NCBI RefSeq assembly: GCF_001570485.1
Contig: NZ_BCTA01000002.1
Span: forward strand, 337,915-401,914
DNA length: 64,000 nucleotides
Reading direction: 5' to 3'
DNA from: Mycolicibacterium novocastrense
GTDB lineage: Bacteria > Actinomycetota > Actinomycetes > Mycobacteriales > Mycobacteriaceae
This document shows, piece by piece, positions 1 to 8,828 of this stretch (its first letter is position 1; each line of letters opens with the position of its first letter). The position numbers were made by a program, and so were the translations under genes. The notes beneath the pieces are model-generated. The model worked only from the letters and a program-made list of their open reading frames with translations, was not told the DNA's origin and ran no database searches.

Positions 1-1415
1 ATGCGCGGGCCGGCAACGGCGGCAACGGTTGCGCCTCGGTCCACCGTGAGAAGTTCAAACCCCTCGGCGGCCCCGACGGCGGTAACGGGGGCCGAGGCGG
101 CAGCGTGATTTTCGTCGTCGACCCGCAGGTGCACACGCTGCTCGATTTCCACTTCCATCCCCACGTCGTCGCGCCCTCGGGCAAGCAGGGTGCCGGCGGC
201 AACCGGGACGGGGCAGCGGGCGCCGACCTCGAGGTCAAGGTTCCCGACGGCACGGTCGTGCTCGACGAGGACGGCCGTCTGCTCGCCGACCTCGTCGGCG
301 CGGGCACCCGCTTCGAAGCGGCCGCCGGTGGCCGCGGAGGCCTGGGCAACGCCGCGCTGGCATCGCGCGCACGCAAGGCGCCGGGCTTCGCGCTGCTCGG
401 GGAGAAGGGTCAGGTCCGCGACCTGACGCTGGAACTCAAGACCGTCGCCGACGTCGGACTTGTCGGCTTCCCCTCCGCGGGCAAGTCCTCCCTGGTGTCG
501 GTGATCTCGGCGGCCAAACCCAAGATCGCCGACTATCCGTTCACGACGCTGGCGCCCAACCTCGGCGTGGTGTCCGCGGGCGGCAACACCTTCACCGTCG
601 CCGACGTGCCCGGCCTCATCCCCGGCGCCTCACAGGGGCGTGGGCTGGGACTGGACTTCCTGCGACACATCGAACGCTGCGCGGTGCTGGTGCACGTGGT
701 CGACTGCGCGACGATGGAACCCGGGCGCGATCCCGTCTCCGACATCGACGCGCTGGAAGCCGAGCTCGCCGCGTACACCCCGACGCTGCAAGGCGATTCG
801 ACGCTGGGTGACCTCGCCGAACGTCCGCGTGCGGTGGTGTTGAACAAGATCGACGTGCCCGATGCCCGCGAATTGGCCGAATTCGTCCGCGAGGAGATCG
901 GGCGCCGCTACGGCTGGCCCGTCTTCGAGGTGTCCACCGTGACCCGGGAAGGGTTGCGGCCGTTGACGTTCGCGCTGTGGGAGATGGTGTCGGCCTACCG
1001 CGATGCGCAACCGCCGGTGGTGCCGCGTCGACCCGTCATCCGTCCCGTCCCCGTGGACGAGAGCGGTTTCACCGTCGAGCCGGACGGACACGGCGGCTTC
1101 GTCGTACACGGCGTCCGGCCCGAACGCTGGGTCGCCCAAACCGATTTCGACAACGACGAGGCGGTCGGCTACCTCGGTGACCGGCTGGCGCGCCTGGGTG
1201 TCGAGGATGAGCTGTTGAAGCTGGGCGCACGGCCCGGATGCGCGGTGACGATCGGTGAAGTCACCTTCGACTGGGAGCCACAGACACCGGCCGGGGTCGA
1301 CGTGCCGATGTCGGGTCGCGGCACGGATCAGCGCCTCGAGCAGACCGATCGTGTCGGGGCCGCCGAACGCAAGGCCGCGCGGCGGGAACGGCGGCGCCCC
1401 GGCGGCGAATCATGA
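1..1415 (+). CDS. obg: GTPase Obg (CgtA), 5' end outside window
   Basis: Ribosome-associated GTPase involved in 50S maturation and growth control. The reading frame is open from base 3 and begins inside the glycine-rich Obg fold ([17 protein letters not shown]), so only about the first 12 residues are missing. The G domain shows the P-loop GFPSAGKSS, the switch I region [12 protein letters not shown], the G3 motif [10 protein letters not shown] and the G4 motif NKID. A C-terminal OCT-type domain ([11 protein letters not shown] region) and a basic Arg-rich tail follow. Its stop overlaps the proB start (ATGA at 1412-1415), so the two genes are translationally coupled. The same gene pair is adjacent in other mycobacteria. 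Confidence 0.97.
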   Translation, partial: ARAGNGGNGCASVHREKFKPLGGPDGGNGGRGGSVIFVVDPQVHTLLDFHFHPHVVAPSGKQGAGGNRDGAAGADLEVKVPDGTVVLDEDGRLLADLVGAGTRFEAAAGGRGGLGNAALASRARKAPGFALLGEKGQVRDLTLELKTVADVGLVGFPSAGKSSLVSVISAAKPKIADYPFTTLAPNLGVVSAGGNTFTVADVPGLIPGASQGRGLGLDFLRHIERCAVLVHVVDCATMEPGRDPVSDIDALEAELAAYTPTLQGDSTLGDLAERPRAVVLNKIDVPDARELAEFVREEIGRRYGWPVFEVSTVTREGLRPLTFALWEMVSAYRDAQPPVVPRRPVIRPVPVDESGFTVEPDGHGGFVVHGVRPERWVAQTDFDNDEAVGYLGDRLARLGVEDELLKLGARPGCAVTIGEVTFDWEPQTPAGVDVPMSGRGTDQRLEQTDRVGAAERKAARRERRRPGGES

Positions 1416-2548
1416 CGGCTTCGCCGCGCGCAGCGGACTCCGCGCACCGGGAAGCGGTCCGCACCGCGCGCAGCATCGTCGTGAAAATCGGCACCACCGC
1501 GCTGACCACACCGGCGGGGGTGTTCGACGCCAGCAGGCTCGCGGTGCTGGTCGAGGCCATCGAGGGCCGGATGCGGGCCGGCTCGGACGTGGTGATCGTG
1601 TCGTCGGGAGCGATCGCGGCGGGCATCGAACCGCTGCGGCTGAACAGACGTCCCGCCGACCTGGCCACCAAACAGGCGGCCGCCAGCGTCGGTCAGGTCG
1701 CACTGGTCAACGCGTGGAGCGCGGCCTTCGCGCGCTATGACCGCACCGTGGGCCAGGTGCTGCTGACCGCGCACGACATCTCGATGCGGGTGCAGCACAC
1801 CAACGCCCAGCGCACGCTCGACCGGTTGCGGGCGCTGCACGCGGTGGCGATCGTCAACGAGAACGACACCGTGGCCACCAACGAGATCCGGTTCGGCGAC
1901 AACGACCGACTTTCGGCGCTGGTCGCGCACCTCGTCGGGGCCGATGCGCTGATCCTGCTGTCCGACATCGACGGTCTGTACGACTCGGATCCGCGAAAAG
2001 CGCGCGAAACAGGCGGGGCGCGCTTGATCTCCGAGGTCGCGGGGCCCGACGACCTCGACGGCGTGGTGGCCGGCACGGGCAGCCATCTGGGTACCGGCGG
2101 GATGGCCTCGAAGCTGTCGTCGGCGTTGTTGGCCGCCGACGCGGGGGTACCGGTGTTGTTGGCGGCGGCCTCGGATGCGGCGACCGCGCTGGCCGACGCG
2201 TCCGTCGGCACGGTGTTCGCGCCGCGGCCCGAGCGGATGTCGGCGCGCCGGTTCTGGGTGCGCTACGCCGCCGAGGCCGCAGGTGCGCTGACGCTCGACG
2301 ACGGAGCGGTGCGCGCGGTGGTCACGCAGCGACGCTCGCTGCTGCCCGCCGGTATCACCGCGGTGTCGGGGCGCTTCTACGGCGGCGACGTCGTGGAGTT
2401 GCGCGCCCAGGACGGGACGATGGTGGCGCGCGGCGTCGTCGCCTACGACCGCGGCGAGCTGACCACAATGTTGGGCCGCTCGACGTCGGATCTGGCTCCG
2501 GAGCTGCGCCGACCCGCCGTGCACGCCGACGACCTGGTGGCCGTCTGA
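1412..2548 (+). CDS. proB: Glutamate 5-kinase
   Basis: Phosphorylates L-glutamate in the first step of proline synthesis. The 378 residues consist of an amino-acid kinase domain ([13 protein letters not shown] near the N-terminus, [48 protein letters not shown]) followed by a C-terminal PUA domain ([11 protein letters not shown] to the end), the usual length for the family. The ATG overlaps the obg stop by 4 bp. proA, the next enzyme of the pathway, lies about 12 kb downstream rather than in the same operon. The gene converges with the minus-strand gene ending at 2558, leaving only 9 bp between the stops. Confidence 0.97.
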   Translation: MTASPRAADSAHREAVRTARSIVVKIGTTALTTPAGVFDASRLAVLVEAIEGRMRAGSDVVIVSSGAIAAGIEPLRLNRRPADLATKQAAASVGQVALVNAWSAAFARYDRTVGQVLLTAHDISMRVQHTNAQRTLDRLRALHAVAIVNENDTVATNEIRFGDNDRLSALVAHLVGADALILLSDIDGLYDSDPRKARETGGARLISEVAGPDDLDGVVAGTGSHLGTGGMASKLSSALLAADAGVPVLLAAASDAATALADASVGTVFAPRPERMSARRFWVRYAAEAAGALTLDDGAVRAVVTQRRSLLPAGITAVSGRFYGGDVVELRAQDGTMVARGVVAYDRGELTTMLGRSTSDLAPELRRPAVHADDLVAV

Positions 2549-2557
2549 GTCGGTGCG

Positions 2558-3229
2558 CTAGTGATCGCCCAGCGATCGGATGCGCGCCGAGATCCCCTCG
2601 AGCACCGCCTTGATCTGGTCGGCGCGCTCATCGGCGCTGGCCATGACGTCGTCATCGGCGGGTTGCACCGTCACGTCGTTGGCCTCCGCCGTGGCCTCGA
2701 AGCACTCGCGGACCACCGGATCGGCCAGGATCACCGCCGCCAGCATTCCCGGCGTGAGTTCGCGAGTGCGCAGCAGGCCGTCGTAGCGCACCTCTGCCGG
2801 GATCCGAATCTCCAGCGCGCCGCCTTCGAGTTGCTGTTTGGCCGCGGCCAGCAGAAGCGTCAGCGCCGCACGGGAGACCGCGCCGAGCACCTTGCGCCGG
2901 AACGGGAACCAGGGCAGGGGCAGCTTGTCGATCTGCTTGTCCACTCCGCCCGTGAACAGGTACTCGATCAGGCTGCGGGTCCGGACCTCTTCGACCTGCG
3001 CCCATTCGACGGTGTCCCCGTCGAATTCGACCGAGTCCTCGCTGATGGCCACGCCGCCGAAGTGGTTGAGCTTGCGCACCAGCCACCGCAGCTTGTCCGG
3101 GGTCAGCGAATGCTCGGCGATCACGTCGCCGATGCCCAGTGCCCACCGGCCGGTGACCGGCCCGGGATCAGGGCGATGCCGGTCGATCAGCTCACGCAGC
3201 CACGAAGCGTCCTCGGATGTCTGCGTCAC
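2558..3229 (-). CDS. Conserved hypothetical protein coupled to sirtuin
   Basis: A 223-residue protein that I cannot assign to a family. The start is chosen as GTG at 3229 because GTGA overlaps the sirtuin stop (3226-3228), an arrangement seen repeatedly in this window. It opens with a short polar stretch, has a tryptophan- and leucine-rich middle (RWLVRKLNHFGGVAISEDS; PLPWFPFRRK), one Ala/Leu-rich helix near residue 120 (AALTLLLAAAKQQ) that looks amphipathic rather than membrane-spanning, and an acidic C-terminus. No signal peptide or catalytic motif is evident. The tight coupling suggests it works with, or is a substrate of, the sirtuin; that is inference only. Confidence 0.8.
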   Translation of the reverse strand: MTQTSEDASWLRELIDRHRPDPGPVTGRWALGIGDVIAEHSLTPDKLRWLVRKLNHFGGVAISEDSVEFDGDTVEWAQVEEVRTRSLIEYLFTGGVDKQIDKLPLPWFPFRRKVLGAVSRAALTLLLAAAKQQLEGGALEIRIPAEVRYDGLLRTRELTPGMLAAVILADPVVRECFEATAEANDVTVQPADDDVMASADERADQIKAVLEGISARIRSLGDH

Positions 3230-4077
3230 GCCGTCATTCCCACCGAAGTCGCGACGCCGGGCAGCTCGTCGGCCAACAACGCCAGCATGGGGGAGCACCC
3301 GTTGTCGACCTTGACCGTCGCCAGCGCGTCGCCGCGGGTGGGTCCGCGGTTGACGATCGCGATCGGCATTCCGGCCGCCGCGGCGTGGCGCACGAACCGG
3401 TAGCCCGAGTACACCGTCAGCGACGACCCGGCCACCAGCAGGACGTCGGCCGCATCGACCATCGAATACGCCTGAGCCACACGCTCTTTCGGGACGCTCT
3501 CGCCGAAATAGACGATGTCGGGTTTGAGCATGCCGCCGCACCGCGGGCATTTGACGACGCGAAACGATGTGGTCTCGCCGACGACGGCATCGGCGTCCGG
3601 AGCGACCGCGATCCCGCCCACCGACTCCGCGACCCGCTGGGCGAACCCGGGGTTGGCCGCCTCCAGCAGTTCGGCCAGGGCGGCCCGCGTCATCGTGTGC
3701 GCACACTCGAGGCAGATCACCTGCGCGTAGGTGCCGTGGAGGTTGACGACGTTGGCGCTGCCCGCCTTGCTGTGCAGCAGGTCGACGTTCTGGGTGATCA
3801 GCGCCGACACCACACCCGCCGCCTCGAGCGCGGCCAGGGCCCGGTGGCCGGCGTTGGGCAGCGTGGCGTCCATATGGCGCCAGCCGAGGTGGTTGCGGGC
3901 CCAGTAGCGCTGCCGGAAGACGGGGTCGGAGGTGAACTGGCGGATCGTCATGGGGTTGCTCGGCGGCGAGTCCGGGCCGCGGTAGTCGGGGATTCCCGAG
4001 TCGGTGGACATCCCCGCGCCGGTGAGCACCGCGATCCGCCGGTTGCGCAGCAGGGCGACGAGTTCGGGTGCGTCCAC
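3226..4077 (-). CDS. Sir2-family NAD-dependent protein deacylase (zinc-finger sirtuin)
   Basis: NAD-dependent lysine deacylase, cytosolic. The 283 residues carry the Sir2 Rossmann motif GAGMSTDSGIPDYRG, the NAD/active-site segment TQNVDLLHSKAG (the usual TQNIDGLH with Leu in place of Gly), the catalytic NLHGT histidine, and a structural zinc site made by CLEC and CPRCGGM. GSSL and VNRG motifs follow. The extended insert between the Cys pairs resembles SIRT4-like (class II) sirtuins rather than the short CobB type known as Rv1151c. It is the first gene of a two-gene unit with the unknown protein downstream (4-bp overlap). Family call firm; substrate and acyl preference unknown. Confidence 0.94.
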   Translation of the reverse strand: MDAPELVALLRNRRIAVLTGAGMSTDSGIPDYRGPDSPPSNPMTIRQFTSDPVFRQRYWARNHLGWRHMDATLPNAGHRALAALEAAGVVSALITQNVDLLHSKAGSANVVNLHGTYAQVICLECAHTMTRAALAELLEAANPGFAQRVAESVGGIAVAPDADAVVGETTSFRVVKCPRCGGMLKPDIVYFGESVPKERVAQAYSMVDAADVLLVAGSSLTVYSGYRFVRHAAAAGMPIAIVNRGPTRGDALATVKVDNGCSPMLALLADELPGVATSVGMTA

Positions 4078-4123
4078 CTGATCGAGGGTAGGCGCTTGGC
4101 CGAGGTTCGGCGTCAGCGGTGCT

Positions 4124-4168
4124 TAAGGGGTTGATCGCACGCACCACATGCGTGCGATCAACCCCTTA
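4124..4168. terminator. Perfect 20-bp inverted repeat, probable terminator
   Basis: Arms 4124-4143 and 4149-4168 are exact reverse complements around a 5-nt loop (CCACA). The repeat lies 30 bp beyond the end of the minus-strand molybdopterin-oxidoreductase operon and 47 bp before the sirtuin start. A strong hairpin without a U-tract is common for mycobacterial terminators, so termination of the operon to its right is the simplest reading. A role as a regulator binding site for the sirtuin promoter is the alternative. Confidence 0.7.
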
Positions 4169-4198
4169 GCGCATAGTTCGCGCGCATCAGGTCTTCGG

Positions 4199-4678
4199 TC
4201 AGTTCGCCAGCGCCTGTGGCGACAACTCCTTGAGCATCGCATTCGCCCACCGCATCTGCCGCAGAGCTTGCGGATGGCACCGCTGGGTGAGTTCTAGCAG
4301 CCGCTCGTCCTTGGCGGCTTGTGCGCCCTGGGCCAGCAGTTCCCAGTCGAGCGAAACTCCGGCCGCCAGCCGGTGCAGCCGCCTCAAGTCCGCCAACAAC
4401 AGAAGGGCGGGCTCGGGTCGGCGGCCGAGGCGGTCGCTGATCCACTGCTGGGCCGTCTCGGTGACGGCCTTGGTTCGTGGATGCGCACGCAACCGGACGC
4501 CGTAGCGGGGACCGATCTGCGCGATCAGTTCGACGTGTTCGCGCGACCAGACGGTGAGGTCATTGGCGACGTGATGGATGCCGTGGTCGTTGTGGTGGCG
4601 CGCGGCGATCGCATCGAGTGAGCGCGCCAGCCGCAGTTCGGAGCGGTGCAGTTCACGTAGCGACAAGCCGAGTTTCAT
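4199..4678 (-). CDS. Small all-helical hypothetical protein in molybdoenzyme operon
   Basis: A 159-residue protein whose ATG overlaps the oxidoreductase stop (ATGA at 4675-4678), making it the last gene of a three-gene operon that ends at the 4124-4168 hairpin. The sequence is rich in Leu, Arg and His and looks entirely helical, with LHRSELRLARSLDAIAARHH near the N-terminus, an HVANDLTVWSREHVELI segment and LLLLADLRRLHRLAAG in the middle. The His/Glu spacing recalls ferritin-like or DinB-like bundles, but I cannot identify the family. No signal sequence. It may be an assembly or partner protein for the neighbouring molybdoenzyme, judged by position only. Confidence 0.8.
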   Translation of the reverse strand: MKLGLSLRELHRSELRLARSLDAIAARHHNDHGIHHVANDLTVWSREHVELIAQIGPRYGVRLRAHPRTKAVTETAQQWISDRLGRRPEPALLLLADLRRLHRLAAGVSLDWELLAQGAQAAKDERLLELTQRCHPQALRQMRWANAMLKELSPQALAN

Positions 4679-7017
4679 GATGACTCCGCTCCGGTCGACG
4701 CGACGGCCAGCCGGGCCGCCGCGGTTTTGAAGATCGGCTGCTTGGAGACCGGATCCCAGTCGGTCAGTGTCAGCTCATTGGCGGCCCGATCGCACTCGGC
4801 TGCCTCGGTGTCCCAGTAGCCGTAGTGAAACGGCAGGAACAGCACGCCGGTGCGGATGCCGGTGATACGCGCCTTGGCCCGCACACGCCCGCGTGGTGTC
4901 TCGATGTCGGCAAGATCACCCTCTTGGATGCCGACCCGGCGAGCATCGGCCTCGGACACCTCGACCCACACCTCCGGAGCGGCCGCGGCAAGCTCGGGTA
5001 CGCGGCCGGTCTTGGTCCTGGTGTGGAACTGGTACACGGTCCTTCCGGTGATCAATGCGAACGGATAGTCGTCGTTCGGAGTTTCGTGCGGCGGCAGATA
5101 CTCGGCCGCCTTGATGATCGCCTTCCCGTGCGGGTTCATCGCCCGGTACTCGGTCGGCTCCAGCGGCGCACCGGTGATCAGGTCCTTGCCGTAGGCCTCG
5201 CAATAGTCGGGGTCGGCCCAGAACCGCCCGTCGGAGTACAGACGTTCGGTGCCCTCGGGATTCTCTGCGTTGCAGGGCCATTGAATCCCTCGGCTGCCGC
5301 GCAGCTTGTCGTAGCTCAGCCCGGTGTAATCGCACGGGCGTCCTGCGCTGCATCGCTGCCACGCGGTGAAGGCCGACTCCGGATCGGTCCACGACGGCAG
5401 CGGATTACCGTCGCGGTCACGAAAACCCATGCGGCGGGCGTAATCGAGGAAGATGTCGAGATCGGGCCGCGCCTGACCGGGTGGATCCACCGCTTTCTCC
5501 GACAGGTGCACGGTCCGGTCGGTGTTGGTGAACGTGCCCGTCTTCTCCGCCCACGTGGCCGCGGGCAGCACCACGTCGGCGAGTTCCGTCGTCTCCGTGG
5601 GGAAGATGTCTTGTACGACGAGAAACAGCCGCTGCTGGCTAAGGATGCTGCGGATGCGGCGGAGCTCGGGTAGTGACACCGCCGGATTGGTCGCGCTGAC
5701 CCACAGCAGGCGCAGCGTGCCCTGTTCGGCGTATCGAAGCATCTGCATCACATGCGTCGGTGGCGCATAGTGCGGAATCTGCATCATGTCCAGGTTCCAC
5801 AGGTCGGCCAACTCGCGGATGTGGCTGTCGTTGGACCAGTTTCGGAAGCCGGCCAAATCGCCGTCGGCACCGCATTCGCGCGTGTTCTCGGCCGTGGGTT
5901 GGCCATTCATCTGCAGCAGCCCACATCCGGGCTGGCCGAGCATGCCGCGCAGGATGTGGATGTTGTTGACCTGCACCGCCGCGGCGGACGCCTGATGGGA
6001 CTGGTAGAAGCCCTGCAGCACCGTCGACAGCAGTCGTTCCGCGGTGCCCAGAAGCCGTGCCGCCGAGCGGATGTCGTCGGCGGACACGCCGCAGATCTCG
6101 GCGGCACGTTCGGGCGGGAACTCGGCGACGCGTTTGCGCAACTCCTCGAAACCGACGGCGTGGGTCCGGACGTAATCGGTGTCAACCCAGCCGTTGAGCA
6201 CGATCTCGTGCAGGAGCCCGTTCATCAACGCGACGTTGGTACCGGGCAGCGGGGCGAGGTGCACCGTCGCGTGTTCGGCCACAGGCGTCCTGCGCGGATC
6301 AACGCACAGGATCGCCGGCGGGTCCGGTCCGGCGAGGCGGTCCAGAATCCGCATCCACAGCACGGTTTGGGTCTCGGCGACGTTGTGGCCGTAGAGCGCG
6401 ATGACGTCGGCGTGATCGACCTCGGTGTAGGAGCCTGGCTGACCGTCGCAGCCGAACGACTCCTTCAGCGCCTCGGCGGCCGTCGCGGTGCACAACCGGG
6501 TGTTGCCGTCGACGTGGTTGGTGCCGATCGCGCCGTGGGCGATGACACCGAGGGTGTAGTACTCCTCGAGAAACAGCTGACCCGATGTGTAGAAACCGAA
6601 CGCCGACGGCCCATACCGGTCGAGCAGCCGCTTGCTGTGGCGCACCACCTGATCCATGGCCGTGTCCCAATCGCATTCGGTGAGTTCGCCGTTGACGCGG
6701 ATCATCGGTGTCCTCAGCCGATCGGGCGAGGCGTTGGCCTGCCACCCGTAGAAATCTTTGGGGTCGAGCCGACCGTGGTTGACGCGGTCGTCGTCGCGGC
6801 CCCGCACACCCACGATCCGACCGTCCTTGACCGCGATGTCGAGCCCGTCACCGTTGGAATGCAGAACCGAGGCCGACTGCACCCAGCGGTCGACGTTTTC
6901 GGGTTCCAATTCGTCAGCGAGGAACATGTCGACGCGTTTCGGCCACTGTCCGCCCTTGGCGTAGGGGGTTCGCGTTCCCCACGGTTCGGCAATGCGATCG
7001 CGCCTGCCGTTGCTCAT
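4675..7017 (-). CDS. Molybdopterin-dependent oxidoreductase lacking the N-terminal Fe-S motif
   Basis: A 780-residue catalytic subunit of the DMSO reductase/formate dehydrogenase/nitrate reductase superfamily. It binds molybdopterin guanine dinucleotide, with a Mo-ligand cysteine in TRLCTATA near residue 176, GHNVAETQ, and C-terminal VLPAATWAEKTGTFTNTDR and LITGRTVYQFHTRT segments. The usual N-terminal CxxCxxxC...C [4Fe-4S] motif is absent: there is no cysteine before TECDWDTAMD (past residue 100), and the region reads WVQSASVLHSNGDG where the motif would lie. It resembles the M. tuberculosis protein I know as Rv0197. No Tat signal, so probably cytosolic. The start ATG (7017) overlaps the lipoprotein stop. 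Substrate unknown. Confidence 0.9.
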   Translation of the reverse strand: MSNGRRDRIAEPWGTRTPYAKGGQWPKRVDMFLADELEPENVDRWVQSASVLHSNGDGLDIAVKDGRIVGVRGRDDDRVNHGRLDPKDFYGWQANASPDRLRTPMIRVNGELTECDWDTAMDQVVRHSKRLLDRYGPSAFGFYTSGQLFLEEYYTLGVIAHGAIGTNHVDGNTRLCTATAAEALKESFGCDGQPGSYTEVDHADVIALYGHNVAETQTVLWMRILDRLAGPDPPAILCVDPRRTPVAEHATVHLAPLPGTNVALMNGLLHEIVLNGWVDTDYVRTHAVGFEELRKRVAEFPPERAAEICGVSADDIRSAARLLGTAERLLSTVLQGFYQSHQASAAAVQVNNIHILRGMLGQPGCGLLQMNGQPTAENTRECGADGDLAGFRNWSNDSHIRELADLWNLDMMQIPHYAPPTHVMQMLRYAEQGTLRLLWVSATNPAVSLPELRRIRSILSQQRLFLVVQDIFPTETTELADVVLPAATWAEKTGTFTNTDRTVHLSEKAVDPPGQARPDLDIFLDYARRMGFRDRDGNPLPSWTDPESAFTAWQRCSAGRPCDYTGLSYDKLRGSRGIQWPCNAENPEGTERLYSDGRFWADPDYCEAYGKDLITGAPLEPTEYRAMNPHGKAIIKAAEYLPPHETPNDDYPFALITGRTVYQFHTRTKTGRVPELAAAAPEVWVEVSEADARRVGIQEGDLADIETPRGRVRAKARITGIRTGVLFLPFHYGYWDTEAAECDRAANELTLTDWDPVSKQPIFKTAAARLAVASTGAESS

Positions 7018-7517
7018 TGCTGGGCCGGGCAGGCTTCGACGGGCGCGAGCATGGTCAGTTCCCCGGATTTCTCGAAGCGGAATGTCACGTCGACGTTGTG
7101 CGCGGGCTGGACGCTGTCTTTGGTCCCTTCGAGCGTCACCGTGAACGGACGACCCGGTGCGACGGGTTGCCCGGCGGCCATCGAGGTGCCGGCAGCCACC
7201 TCGATAGGCGGGTTCGGAGTGATACGGACGGTCTCGGCGGCTGGTGTCGAAATACCCTCGAGCCGCTCGGTTTCCGCCGGCCGGTTGTTGGTGATCGTGA
7301 ACCGCAGCTCCGCTGTGCTCCCGACCTGGATGGCGCACGATCCGGGCAGATAGCGGGGCACCACGAACGCGTTTTCGACTGTTGTCTCCGTGGTCTCCGA
7401 TCCGGAACCACGGTTGGTCGATTCACCGGTGGTGTAGCTACCGCAGCCGGCCACCAGGAACGCGACAAGCAGGACCGTCGCGACGGGACCGGGTTCGCAC
7501 CGTTTGTATTTCGTCAC
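7014..7517 (-). CDS. Lipoprotein, LpqE/PCuAC-like
   Basis: A 167-residue exported lipoprotein. With the GTG start at 7517, the sequence opens with basic residues, a hydrophobic segment and the lipobox LVAGC, so Cys near residue 25 would be lipidated. The mature domain has the beta-sandwich signature of the LpqE/PCuAC-like group (FTITNNRPAETERLEGIST; PFTVTLEG; VDVTFRFEKSGELTM), related to periplasmic copper chaperones, but the Met/His copper ligands of true PCuAC proteins are not obvious. It heads the operon with the molybdoenzyme (4-bp overlap at its stop). Opposite it stands a Cys-rich copper-storage-like gene, which makes a metal connection plausible. Confidence 0.8.
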   Translation of the reverse strand: MTKYKRCEPGPVATVLLVAFLVAGCGSYTTGESTNRGSGSETTETTVENAFVVPRYLPGSCAIQVGSTAELRFTITNNRPAETERLEGISTPAAETVRITPNPPIEVAAGTSMAAGQPVAPGRPFTVTLEGTKDSVQPAHNVDVTFRFEKSGELTMLAPVEACPAQQ

Positions 7518-7555
7518 CGACGCGGACCTACCCGCTCTTAGCGACGCCAAACGTC

Positions 7556-7581
7556 GAACCGGCGGCAGTTTGCGCCGGTTC
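7556..7581. promoter_or_regulatory. 9-bp inverted repeat in divergent promoter region
   Basis: GAACCGGCG (7556-7564) and CGCCGGTTC (7573-7581) are exact reverse complements separated by 8 nt. They lie in the 203-bp gap between the lipoprotein (minus) and the Cys-rich protein (plus). The size and symmetry fit a dimeric repressor site controlling one or both genes; the regulator is not identifiable here. The rest of the gap holds no other feature I can support. Confidence 0.4.
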
Positions 7582-7720
7582 CACGGGGTAGGCGTGGGGC
7601 GTTCGCGTTGGCCGCCGTGCGCGAGTCGGTCGGATGGCGCTGAAGACCTGCTGTTGTCCCGTTTCCACGATACGACCGCGGGTACGCGACGGGGGATCGT
7701 CGACAACCAAGGAGGACGGC

Positions 7721-8128
7721 ATGAGCGTTGCGGCCAGGATGCTCGAGACCTATCCGAAGGACTTGGGCGGTGTCGACCGCGGGAAGCTTGTGGCATGCAT
7801 TGAAGCCTGTCTGGAATGTCCGCAGGCGTGTACCGCGTGTGCGGACGCCTGCCTCAGCGAAGAGTCGGTCGCGAAACTGACCAAGTGCATCAGAACAAAC
7901 GCCGACTGCGCCGATGTCTGTGCGACTACCGCCCGAGTGCTATCCCGGCATACCGGCTACGACGCCAACCTCACGGCCGAGGTGCTGCGATCCTGCGTGA
8001 CCGCGTGCCGCGCATGCGCCGACGAGTGTGGCCGTCATGCCGAACACCACGACCACTGCCGCATCTGTGCCGACGTATGCCGCCAGTGTGAACGGATGTG
8101 CGACGAACTTCTGTCCGCACTCGGCTGA
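7721..8128 (+). CDS. Cys-rich four-helix-bundle protein, copper storage protein (Csp3)-like
   Basis: A 135-residue cytosolic protein with 18 cysteines, mostly spaced CxxxC or CxxC along predicted helices (ACIEACLECPQACTACADAC; CADVC; CVTACRACADEC; CRICADVCRQCERMC), plus a HAEHHDHC cluster. This is the pattern of the DUF326/Csp family, whose four-helix bundles hold many Cu(I) ions through inward-pointing thiols. The start ATG at 7721 follows a good ribosome site (AAGGAGGA at 7709-7716). No signal peptide, which favours the cytosolic Csp3 type. It is divergently transcribed from a lipoprotein of a copper-chaperone-like fold. Copper storage or detoxification is inferred from the family. Confidence 0.88.
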   Translation: MSVAARMLETYPKDLGGVDRGKLVACIEACLECPQACTACADACLSEESVAKLTKCIRTNADCADVCATTARVLSRHTGYDANLTAEVLRSCVTACRACADECGRHAEHHDHCRICADVCRQCERMCDELLSALG

Positions 8129-8245
8129 TGCGCGATGCGCGCACTGACCGCCGGACCCGGCACGTGTGCCTCACAGCGCGAACTGGCCGGCGTCAGGAGT
8201 GAGTCTTCGGGGCGCGGCTTCGAGCGGCACGTCACCCCCGAGTGA

Positions 8246-8785
<540 letters not shown>

Positions 8786-8828
8786 GGGGACTTGCATACC
8801 CGGTTCCGTTTTCGGGCAACAATGAGGC

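Noticed and set aside
1328..2524. Long open frame on the minus strand opposite obg/proB
   Set aside because: High-GC codon bias leaves long open antisense frames. Its translation is Arg/His/Gln-rich, lacks family motifs and mirrors well-supported genes. The same applies to the long frames opposite nadE, proA/moxR, the VWA gene, the molybdoenzyme and the trehalase.
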